Shown here piece by piece: positions 1 through 11,900 of a stretch of 64,000 bases of DNA. Within the stretch, counting starts at the first letter, position 1, and the number at the start of each line of letters is the position of its first letter. Source of the DNA: Kuschelorhynchus macadamiae (Eukaryota > Arthropoda > Insecta > Coleoptera > Curculionidae); the NCBI GenBank assembly GCA_030620095.1, contig JAUTXW010001314.1:711001-775000 (forward strand), in the 5' to 3' direction. The notes under the pieces were generated by a model that was not told the origin of the DNA, did no database searches, and worked only from the letters and a program-made list of their open reading frames with translations. A program made the position numbers and the translations under genes.

Positions 1-2874
1 GTATCGAAATATAACCAACATTATAATACAAATTATAAAAATTGTACGTTTCAGTATTTGTCTCTTAAAATACAAAGGTATCACGCATCTTGAAAGCCTC
101 CAACATTAATATAAGAAAATGTAAAACCAAATTCTCAAAACTAAGCAATACATTAATACAAGCAACTACACTTACAATGATAAAAACTAATAAAAAAATT
201 ATAAATCTTTGAAGAGACATCATGGCACAAGTAATTGATAAAAACACATATTTATATTTCTTCGACTCTAAAAATCTAAAATCCACGATTGACAATTTCA
301 TTTGAGAAAAGTAATCAATAGAAATTTAGATTAATCTTAAAAGCCCACGGTACTAAATGTTTTTAAAAGTTGTAAAAGGCCAATTTGAAGTACTTTTTAA
401 ACTAGTTCTAAACTTAATTTTAAATAAGAAATAATGTCCATCATAGCTTCTGATCATTTGGGTTAGAAATTATCCGACAGTAACTTGTTTAACGCATATC
501 AAAAATAAAGCATTATTGACAAAATATACTTTTCAGTAGATACCAGGATGTTTTGCTAATTAAAGCCTAGATCAAAAAAATCTCTCAATACTATGTACAA
601 CAAATATTTTTTTCATCTATGGACAGATTATTAAAGATTACTGGTAACAAATAATTGATTTGTTATTTCAACAGATCAAATTTGTTGGTAGTGTCTGTGA
701 AAAGGAACAAATCTCTAAAAAACAGAATTTTCAAGGTACGCCTGTTATAAATATTAAATACCATATACAGAAACACGAAAGATTAAAATCCATTTATTAC
801 CTGAAAAAAATCCTAATAATCCGAAACACATAGGGTTGTAAATAAAATTGCAGAACAAAAAAAATACATCTCTCGTTAAAAATGCTTCACATAGATGTAA
901 CCACGATATTGATGATTTAAACAAGAATTTTGTAGATTTTTTTTAGACTACATTTGAAATTTTCAGTAAGGTTAGCAAAAAATATGTTTTATCAATTCCG
1001 TCGGTCCGGTTGTGTTTGCCTCTCAGTTCGCGGCATAGCTTAAAAACTACTTACCAAATTGAATTCAGATTTTAGTTAAAAAAATAAGGGCCAAGGGATG
1101 TCCTGGTAATATTTTGGTAAAATTCCAATACGCCGGAGCAAGATCGCGGCCCAGTGAAACATTAAAAAAAATATTATTAAAAAGTATTTATCCAATTTAC
1201 CACAAGTTTTGCCCAAAAATCAAGTGTCAAACTGGTAACATTTTGGTATGGATCCAACAGAGCAAACCAAAATGGAGGCCTAATAAAATATTTTAAAAAT
1301 CAGCTTGAAAAAACTACTTACTATATTAACTTTAAATTAAATTGTATGCCAACATTAAATATATGATATACAGATGAACATAAAGTTGTGGTACGAATTC
1401 AAAATAGCAAAAAAAAAAATGGTGACCAAATAATTTTTTTAAATCATTGTGAAAATCTTACTCAATTGACTTTAAATTTTACAGAAAAATTAAATGTGCT
1501 ATAGGGACAAACTGGTACGAATTCAACATGCCGTAAGAAAATGGCGGTGTGTTCAACGTAAAAACTACTTATTGAATTAATTTTTAATTATATTCAAAAA
1601 TCAAGTTGTGTATAGGTAGAAAGTCGTAAACTATTGGAAATATGTAACAAAATGGAGCCTAATAAAATGTTTGACGACAGTATCTGTTACTAAATGACTG
1701 TGTAGTCAACTAAATTTGGTCACACATCACTATTCCTAATAAAAAAAAAAAAAAGGATGTTCCGGGTAAAGGAAATTTACCGATTTTTTTATTTCGGTTA
1801 GCCATTTGGATTCTACGTATCTAAATTACATTTAAGACACCTTGTCTACTATAGTTGTATTTTGATTCGCCTTAACAAGCTCTTTATATTTTTTACAAGT
1901 TTTCTGTTTCATGTTGGACAAAACTGCTCACTACTTTCGCCATTTTGAATTCTTTAGGGCAAACGTAGCTGAGAACAATCGCCAAATACAAATAAATCTT
2001 CTGATGTCCTGTAGATGGTAATAAACAAACATACATAGCCTGCTAAACACATTACCCTCCTTTACAAAGGTAGTTTGGTGAAAATCGTTCTACTATTAAA
2101 ATATAAAACAAAACAAGATAAACAACAATAATTCCTAAATACACAAATGATCAATAAAGCCTGTTAAATGGCTTAGTTCTTTCTTAAAAACTAAAAAAAA
2201 ATACTTAATGATTGCTGCCTTGAATATTTTCCATAAATAATTTTACAAGTGAAATAAATTTTTTCAACAATTTGCAAATTAGAACAAAATTATAAATATA
2301 ATAAAAACTGGCCGTAACATTACACTATACATTCAAATATGATATAATTAAAAAACAACTGTATTTAAGTTTTAAGTATTGGTTCAACTTGTATAGATAT
2401 AGGCTGCACATCTTTACATTTCTAAACTCTCAAGTAAAAATATTTTACATAAAACTCTCATCAACTATGTTTCAATAACAATAACTCAATTATATCAATT
2501 TACAGCTAGAGAATCAAGAGAATAGTGTAATTTTCAAACACATAACAAAAATGTTTCCATATTAGTTTACCCCATAACCAAAAACGGAGAGTATACCTTT
2601 TTTATATTATTTTTATATTTTTACTGTCTTTTCTCCCAAGATGATTTGATCAAAACCTAAATACTTCTTCAACCTATAATAACAATCTAGTGTCAGATAC
2701 CTCATTTGGTCGCCGTGAATGCAATAATAATAATAATAATAAGTTATTGCTTAGGCTTATAGCTATCAAATGCCATTGTGAAAACTTATTCTGAACTATT
2801 CCCTTGATTTTTCATCGAGCCTATCGACCTTCAAGAGATCTGAGGCAGTTGAGGGTCCTTCAAAAGTAAGCCAA
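1..2874. other. Downstream flank of Lobe; no gene seen
   Basis: AT-rich sequence beyond the last Lobe exon. The short reading frames here have no recognisable motif or splice context. It holds a diverged repeat (about 1040-1690, listed separately) and a small AAT-type microsatellite near 2726-2741. The Lobe 3' UTR must begin at 2874 and run leftward. I did not find a canonical AATAAA close to the stop, so its end is undetermined. Confidence 0.6.
1040..1690 (+). repeat. Diverged tandem units of a dispersed repeat family
   Basis: The motif AAAACTACTTA recurs near 1044, 1311 and 1560, about 250-265 bp apart, each time followed by an AATT/AATTTTA-rich stretch. CCTAATAAAATATTTTAAAAA and a 'CAAAATGGAG' block recur near 1270 and 1650. 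Similar blocks occur at about 37.42-37.63 kb and, inverted, at about 45.58-45.80 kb. No coding potential is visible. It may be a satellite-like unit or part of a non-autonomous element. Confidence 0.5.
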
Positions 2875-2994
2875 TCAGATCTGTGTACTGAATCTTGGTC
2901 TTGGTAGCTCTCCAAATATAGCATCTCCATGGACACTTTTTGCTAGGGCCTTGATGCTCGCAGCTATGTCGAATTCTTCATTTGGCCTTGGAGA
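2875..2994 (-). CDS. Lobe: Lobe last coding exon (residues about 347-385)
   Basis: It starts after an AG acceptor at 2996-2995 in phase 0 and ends at TGA (2877-2875). It encodes an IAASIKALAKSV helix and then GELPRPRFSTQI. The order IAAS..AL......FG.LPRPR..T matches the PRAS40 C-terminus. The Akt consensus RxRxxS/T is satisfied by Thr at about residue 383. The tail after it is only two residues (QI), much shorter than in vertebrate PRAS40. Confidence 0.85.
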   Translation of the reverse strand, partial: SPRPNEEFDIAASIKALAKSVHGDAIFGELPRPRFSTQI

Positions 2995-5900
2995 CTAAAC
3001 ATAAAGTTTTTTACTTTTTAATCCTCGCAGCTTATTGACGAATTTAGAATTATCCATTGTAAACTCTTTTCAATTATTTTGATATTATGTTAATATACTT
3101 CATTTTTTTAAATAATATTGTTTAATTTAAAGGGCGGTTAATAATAACAAACTATTTCTATTAATCAATACTCAATAAAAAGAAAAAGTATAAATAAAAG
3201 TAATAAAAACTTACAGATTCATCTAAGCCCTCTACTATATCTGTCCGGCTATTTCGGCTTCGTAAAGGTTGCGAGAAAATAGGTATATCGACAGGACAGG
3301 ACTTTGCAAGACCACCTGATGAACTGGCAGATCTTCCATGAAGAATTGCTATACCAGTTGATTCACTGATAACATCTGAAATTATTTTACATTATATTTA
3401 CGCATTAGAAAAGTATAGACAAGTACTAATATTTAAAAATTACTGAAATTATGATATTGGCTTTTTTAAATTTTATTCATGAGGGAAGCATTTTATCTAT
3501 TTTATAGTTGTGTTCCAAACAAAAATTGTTTGATTCGATTTGTTTTTTTTTTTTTAATATAATATATCACATTTTTAAATGTTTTTAAATTTGTTATTAA
3601 ATTCTACATATTTTTTGTATATTTATTTATTCATTAAATACACTACGGAATAATTCCAAATGGTATAAGTTGATGTTGAAATGTTCTACTTATGAATACA
3701 AACAAAAAGAAAGAGAGAAGAAAAAAACACTCAGTATAGATTAAACTAAACATATAAAATGAAAGCTTTCACGGCTGTGGTCAATTAAGAAATCTTGGGT
3801 TAGACCGTGTCAAAATGGAATCACTTTCCGACATTTCGCCTTCAATTGCACGAGGCATCTTCACTTCACGAGATCGGAACGCTGAATGAGCTCGTCGACC
3901 TGTGTTTACCAAAGTGTGACTCCATGTAACGATCGATTTCCACGTATAATGGAGACTGAAGCCCGTATCTCTATTAAAGTTGTTAGGATGCTTATAAATT
4001 TCATTAGATTCTCTAATTTTGTGTTTATAGAATCCCGAAACCGATGCAAGAACTTTGGTTTCTTTTACATTTATCACATGTCCAGTAGAATGTTGGTGTT
4101 CAGATACAGAAGATTGTACAATTTGTTTCTTTCTGCTACATCGTTCATGTTCCTTAAGCCTAGTCGATATGGATCGTCCAGTTTCTCCAATATAGACATC
4201 ACCACAGGAACAAGGAATTGCGTATACTCCTTCCGTTTGAAAAGGAATAATATCCTTTCGCGATCGCAAACATTGTCCAATTTTCTTGTGTGTGTTGAAG
4301 ATTGTAGGTAGATTGGACTTTGCGAAGTAACCCAATCTTGTCTGTGGTTCCGTGTATAAATGGAAGAACTATATTTCCTATCAGCAATTCCTTATTAGTA
4401 TCATTTCGTGGAGTAGGATTATTATATTTTCTAATTGATCGTCTAATATCATCAGTGCAATATCCACTCCCTCATAAAGCTTGAGTCAATTTCTCTGTTT
4501 CTGATTGTAAAGAATTTTGGTCACAAATAGCGAGGGCTCTGTAAACCAATGAATTACTAACTGATTGCTTTTGTGCTGGATGATGATGAGAATTTGCATT
4601 TAAGTACCTGTTCGTATGCTTTGGTTTTCTATATACGGAGTGTCCTAACGAACCATCCGCTTTCCTTTATACAAGATCATCTAGAAAGGGAATCATGCCT
4701 TTTGATTAAATTTCTATTGTAAATTTTATATAGCATGTTGATGATTCAGATGATCAAGAAACCCAGGTAGGTTTTTCTGGACCATGAGGTCATATTACAA
4801 AAGTGTTGCCTACATATCTGAACCATGATTTTCGTTTTAGTGGAGACGACTTTAAGGCCTTCTCCTCAAAAGCCTCCATGAAGATATTGGCTACCACTGG
4901 TGACAGCGCGGATCCCATGGCTGCTCCTGAGGTTTGCTCATCGAAAGTTCCTTGACAAAATATGTTGATGTCAGACATGCTTCAATTAGATCTAAAAGTG
5001 AGTTGTCAATACTATTATGGTCTGATATTATGGAAACTGAATGATTCATAGGCACATTCGTATACAACGATTCTACATCGAAACTGACTAAGATACCTTT
5101 GGGATCTAATTGGATTGATTTAAGTTATTCTACAAAATGCGTAGAGTTTCTAATATATGAATCTGTTTTTCCTGTAAAATTATTAAGAATATTTGAAAGA
5201 TATTTACCAATTTTGTAAGTAGGAAATCCTATTGCACTGATGATAGGTCGAAGTGGTACATTAACCTTGTGTATTTTAGGGAGTCCGTAGAACCGCGGGA
5301 TCCTTGAGCTGCTTGGCCTTAACATCTTCTTCTCCTCTGCTGGTAGGTTGGATGCGTTTATAAGGTTGGTTATCCGTCTTTCAATTTTGTTGGTCAAGTC
5401 TGCTTGGATCACTCTGTAGATGTTGTCGTCCAAAAAGTAGTTGTATTTTCTTCACGTAATCTGTTTTGTCCATGACGACAGTGGCATTTCCCTTGTCCAC
5501 TGGAAGGACCAAAATGTCTGTATTGTTGTTTAATGTTTTTACCGCCGTTCTTTCTGCAGCTGATAGATTCGACTTACGCCGGTTAGAATTTTTAATGATC
5601 GTCGCTGTTTCATACCTCATTACGTTAGCTTATTCTGCTGGAAGTCTTCTAATTGTCGCTTCAACGGATGACACTATGTCTTCTACGGGTATGCTCTTTG
5701 GTGTAATGGCGAAGTTTTGACCTTTAGAGAGGACGGATTGTTCTGCTTCAGTAAGGATTTTGGAAGATAAATTTTGTTGTTGTTGGTTGTTCCTGAGATC
5801 GCAAAAAGTTTTGGCATCCTTCTTGATTTCCTCTCCATAGAGGTTAGCTAACAGTCTATATTGGAGAAACTGGACGATCCGTATCGACTAGGCTTAAGGA

Positions 5901-8900
5901 ACATGAACGATGTATCAGAAAGAAACAAATTGTATAATCTGCTGTGTCTAAACACCAACATTCTACTGGACATGTCATAAATGTAAAAGAAACCAAAGTT
6001 CTTGCATCGGTTTCGGGATTCTATAAACACAGAATTAGAGAATCTATTGAAATTTATCAGCATCCTAACAATTTTAATAGAGATATGGGCTTCAGTCTAT
6101 ATCATACGTGGAAACCGATCGTTACACCGACTCACGCTTTGATAAACACAGGTCGACTATAAATAGCCGGCCTGGGTCTCTCCGAGCTCATTCAGTGTTC
6201 CGATCTCGTGAAGTGAAGTTCCCTGAAGATGCCTCGTGCAATCGAAGGCGAAACGTCAGAAAGTGATTCCTTTTTGACATGGTCTAATCCCAAGAACCAT
6301 GATTTCCTAATAAACATATAAAATTGAAATAAAAAAATATATAAAATGTAATAATATACCATGTATCAAAAATTTCATATTTTAGAAATTTGGAATGTTT
6401 AAAATTACTAAATACTACAATTTTTCGGATATAATTGCTTACTTGATGACATGATTTTGTTCAAATTATAAGAGCCTTCAAGAACGATCCTCAATACAAG
6501 TTTGGTGCGGTATTTTGGGGCGTAAGATTTGAGGTGTAGTTTTTATCCCAGAAAGCTTAAATGGGTTTAAGATATCTGGAACTCTTGGAAAATAAAATTG
6601 AGTACTTTATCGATGAACTACCACTTGAAACTCTGCCAATTATAATTTGGCAATAAGATGGGGCATCATCCCATAATATTGTAGAAGTAAGAGGTTTTTT
6701 TCAAAATAATTATCAGCTGACACGCGAACAGATCTAACGTCCATGGATACCTTCCTTTTAGGCTATTTGAAAGATACATTTTACAGAGAAAGAAATAATA
6801 ATATTGAAGGAATTCAGAAAAAAAAATATGAAATATAAACGAAAATGAGTACAAAGAGTATTAATGCGCTGGAACGCGAAAAAAGAATTTACAACAAATG
6901 TCACGAGGGTAATGGGGGACATGCACAATATGTCATTTAGGCTATAAATTATAGTTTTTTAATTTTCTTGTTTATGGTTTGAATTAGTACCATGTTATTT
7001 CCATATTTAGTAAGCAGAATTTAACTATGTTAAAGGTTTTATCTCATTTCATTATATTTTGTAGTATTTCGTATTCTAAAACCTTACATATTTCGAAAAG
7101 CGTTAATTATTGATACATGATATATTAAACAAAAAATATGCAGAATTTAATATGAAATTCAAAAATATTAAAACAAGTGGTATATTTAAAAAACTAAGTT
7201 GGTATGTGACTTGCTTTTTTAAGCAAGATATTTCTATTTAAAAAGTCATCTGGATCACCCTGTACACGTCAAAAATGCAGGTGAGTATATTCTGAACAAA
7301 AATGGCTGTCCTAACTTCTCGATTCGATAGTCTGTACAACAGTGCTGTACAAATTGTTAGATACAGAGCCATCAGCTTCCCTAGGTTAATAACTTGTAAA
7401 TCATATAGACTGATACAATTTATTATGGACATTTTTTTTAAATAGCAGTATCACTAGATGGACTTGTTAAAGCCATAACACGAAATATGATTTTACCTAT
7501 GATACCATGATCCACCTATCTAACAAAATATCTATAACAAAGTGTATCAATTAATTTGTTTTTAAGATAACCCAGAGGGGCTGATGTCCGTTAGATACAT
7601 CACTAAGGGAGGAGGACAGGGGGCACTGACACCCCCCCTTCTAACAATCCGAGCAGTTTCTTAAATTTTGGTAGAGTTGGCTCAAGCTAGCATTAGTTGC
7701 CAAATTATAAGACACATTTACACATAATTAGAGCCGTCGACACGTGCACGGGGTGCAGCGTATATATAAGGAGGAGGGGGAGGAGTTAGGGTGTTAAAAT
7801 CCCCTAGGGCAACTTTTGTTTAAAAAATGATAGAAATAGAATGAAGGACCTTTTTTTTTCGGGATTTGCGGGTAAAACCCCATTCCCAGAAGCAACGTCT
7901 ATATTCGCCACTGGCTCGCAGACCCGCGTTTCAACCCACCCGCCTTACAGAAATTGCTAAAAGTACATTACTTTATTACAAAATGACTTTTTTAAATCAT
8001 TAGTTGGTTTTTTACTGAGCTCTTTCGTCCTGTGCTGTTCTGTTATCGCGCCGTTGTGTTACAATGTCCTTTTATATAAGAACTAGTTGGTTACAAAGCA
8101 GTTTTAATATAAAGTGTATTTTGTTACAGCACTGTTACAAATTTAATACAAAAAAATGATAATGGCTGCGAATGCTGCATATTGTCTTTAGAATTACAAA
8201 AAGCTTTTGACACTGTAAATTCTGGTTCAAATTTATTAATAAGTTGTGGAGTCCCACAAGGATCTATATTAGGGTCTGTTCTTTTTTTAATATACATCAA
8301 TTCATAATCTAATCTAAATTAAACTTTAAGGGCAATATTAAATTATTTGCTGATGATACTACAATTATATATTTTGATAGAACTACTTCAGAAATTTACA
8401 AGTGAAATAACTACGACTTAAATCTATTATTATCATGGCTACAATCACATAAATTATCTTGACATTTTAAAAATCTACTTTTATGTTTTTAAATACAACC
8501 AATAAAAATAGAAATGTCTCTTTTTAAAATGTTTGAATGAGGAAATAAAATATTCTAAAAGTATAACATTTCTGGGTATATACTTTGATTAAAATTTAAG
8601 CTGGGAAATACACATTGAATATTTACGAAAAAGCGTTTCCCCTATGGCTGGTATTTTGTATAAAAAAAGATATTATATCCTTTAAAATTTTTAAAAATTA
8701 TTTATTTTTCATTAGTTTATTCAAAATTACAGTACTTAATTTCAGTTTGGTGATCTACTTGTTCAAATAATCTAAATACTTCAAAAAAAAATACAAAACA
8801 AAATTATTAAATGCATTCATAAACCACCATATTTAGAACATACATCCAATTTATATAAACCTAAACGATATCTACCTGTAAATTCGCTTTATAAATTAAA

Positions 8901-11900
8901 AATTTGTATATTAATTCATTCTATAAATTTTAAAATAAAACACTCAAATATTACATTATATAACACAAATAAAATACACCAAAATTAATTTTGGAAAAAA
9001 GTGAATTCTTTTTACAATAATTTACCAAAGAAAATCAATAATCTGGAATAGTTCAAGAAAGTACTAAAAAAGTTTTTCCTGGAAAAATGAGTTAAAAAGT
9101 AACGTATCATATTTCTATGATTTATTGTTTTTGATGTTAAAAATTATTTTTATTTACATTTTAACAGTATTCCTTGTTTTCTTTGTATTATGAATATTTT
9201 GTTCTCATTTTTATATTTTTGGTTAGTATTTTCCCTGTAATAAACTATTATAGTTGGTTGGGAATAAATTAATAAAAAGAAATATACTCTACATTTTTTA
9301 AGCGCCTCAGTTTTATCAATACGCGCTCCTTTAATTAAAGCACATTTGTGCTGCACTGTTTTATTACAGACCCTTCTTAAATGGTGCAAAATAAGAGAAC
9401 ATTTTCTGTCGTGATAAAGAAATTGAATTTACTAATATTTTAGACAGTGTACTAAGTTTTCATTGCATGTGACAATGATAGACAATAGATAAAGAAATGA
9501 TAAAATTATATATTAACTAATAAACATTTACAATTTATATGATAGAAAAAAATACTTACCAGTTCTGTCATCTAAAATGAGCACCAAATAAAAAAAAGTT
9601 GATTTAGATATATTACCAAGACATACATTTTTTCAGCATAAAATATGGAAAAATTTGCAATGTGGGTGTCAGTAAGTACCCCCTAAATTCAATCAATAAA
9701 TTACTATAAAATAGAAACATATGCAGTATTTATTATATCAAGATGATCTGGCCAAATTATGAATAAAATGTGACAGGAGTTTATAATTATTATGTATGTT
9801 GGCCACTTTAGTTTTGCAGCTTATTGCTCTTGATAAGTGAACTTTTTTCTTAAATAAAAGGCAATTTTAAGTTACCCATACCATCTTAAGTCTATTTTTG
9901 GTCATAATATTTTTAAATATATTGATATATTAAATAACATTATTTTTATTCTTAGATTACCTTCTGCTTCTTCTATATCTTCACTATCACTATCATCTAA
10001 ATTTCTATTGTGTGTCTCTGAAAAGTCAGATTCAAAATCGAACATCAGATCTTCTTTAAAGTCATCTCCAATTTGATGTTCAGTTCTTGTACTCTTTGGT
10101 CTTTTTGGAGAAAAAGGGACTACCTGAAATATCAATAAATATGTGGATCGATTCTGCCGATACTTGGTGGAAATCTATAACTTAGCTTTATGGTACTAAG
10201 TAAAAACAATTAGAATGATGTAAAATATTTTAAACCTAGTGTACAATGGGTTTTTCCATGTTCACCTAAATCTAGAAATTCTAGAAAATTCAATTTTATG
10301 CCTTTTTTTTCTGTTTGTAAAATTTTAAAATTGTTATTAAAATGATGATTACAATTAATTAAATGAGAAGCATAATTAGATCTGCCATCAGCCTTGACAA
10401 AGTACTTATAATGCTCATTTGTCCTCTTCTCGAAACTTCCACCTGTCTGTCCTATATACGTTTTTGGGCAATCTTTACAGTTAATTTATAGATGCCTGAT
10501 TTTTGTCTTAAATGTGTTTTTGATTTGTTATTTCGAAACATGTCATGAAGGGTATTTTCTTTTTAATATAGTGGAAGTTTTAAGTAAAAACTGTTTTGTT
10601 TTTACTTAATACCATAAATCTAAATAAATATATGATTTAATTAGTCAGTTTAGAAAAATGCATTTGTACATAAACACAGATGTTTAAAAGTATAAAAGAT
10701 ACATTTTAAAAAATTTGTGACTGATGTAAAGAAAGTATAAAAAATATATTACACGTTTCTAAAATTTAAAAATATTTAGACAGTTTGAATCAGCTTAAAA
10801 TCAAATTCAAATTCAAATTCAAATTCAATTTTATTCACTTTAAAGTCAAAAACATTGACAATAGTTTCGTCATAGTATTTGTTTTGATATAAAATAGAAA
10901 GTACAAAAAATATAATATAAAAAGACATTAAATAAAATATAAAAAGACATTAGATATAATATAAAGACATTAAATAAAATATAGACATTAAATATAAAAA
11001 AAGACATTACTTAGGCAGCACTGACTACAGACAGACGACACGCTAAGAACATCCAATTATAGACTAAGATTAAATTGATACAGGAAGACAGTACTTTAGA
11101 TATCACACATTTTGTATACTAAGGAACGTGGGTGTTGTCAGGAACGATTTTCGTCTGTGAAGAATTCTTTTAGGGAGTAATATGCCTTTTTTGCTAAGTA
11201 TCCAGTAACTTTCTTTTTAAATTGATTGAGTGTGTTGGCTTCTTTTATGTGGGATGGGAGTTTGTTGAATATTTTTGCACAGGCGTAAAATGGGGACCTT
11301 TCATAAAATGTAGACTTATGAAGAGGAAACACGAGGTCGTTTTTGTGCCTGGTATTGTATTCGTGATGTTCGCAGTTCATCTTGAATTTTTCTCGATTCA
11401 TGTAGACAAAGACCGAGCACTTTAGCATATATATACATGGCACTGTCAAGATGTTGTGGTCCTTGAAGACTTCTTTACAAGTGCACCTAGGTTTGATTCG
11501 GAATATTAATCGAATAATCCTCTTCTGTCCTATTAGTATCCGGTTGATACTTGTAGAGGCTCCCCATAGCATTATGTTGTAGCTTAGATGGGGGTAGGCT
11601 AGTGCATAATAGGATGTTAGTAGGGTTGGTATAGGAACAGCTTGTCTCAATTTTAGGAGTGCATAGTATGCGTTGTTAAGTTTTGACGCGATATGATCTA
11701 TTTGTTTTTCCCATGATAGTTTGGAGTCTACATATGATCCAAGGAATTTAACAGCAGGCTCCGCCTGGGGTAGACTGACTTTTGGCTCTGATTTGTAGAA
11801 TGGAACTAGTACGGTTTTGTCCTCATTCAATATAAGTTGGTTTGAAAAGCACCAGCGGTTCATTTGATCTATGACCGAACTCATCTTTTCTTGTAGCTCC

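Larger units (their letters stand above)
3761..6311 (-). mobile_element. Penelope-like element with an inverted partial copy, in a Lobe intron
   Basis: The minus-strand part (3761 to about 5850) carries fragments of a Penelope-type reverse transcriptase: LPKIHK and RPIISA near 5210-5300, and GSALSPVVANIFM near 4880-4920. A GIY-YIG endonuclease follows (GVYAIPCSCGDVYIGETGRS, about 4180-4230, then LKEHE). From about 5853 the same endonuclease part reappears on the plus strand (YIGETGRS, STRLKEHER, KHQHSTGHV), so the 5' end of the main copy abuts an inverted, truncated copy. A 13-bp direct repeat AAACATATAAAAT flanks the unit at 3748-3760 and 6312-6324. The RT is broken by frameshifts, and the YVDD box reads YVGN (near 4802-4812), so it cannot be active. 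Confidence 0.85.

Noticed and set aside
1114..1296. 60-aa plus-strand frame
   Set aside because: It lies entirely within the dispersed repeat and has no motif or splice context.
3886..4311. 141-aa plus-strand frame
   Set aside because: It is the opposite-strand shadow of the Penelope-like GIY-YIG domain.
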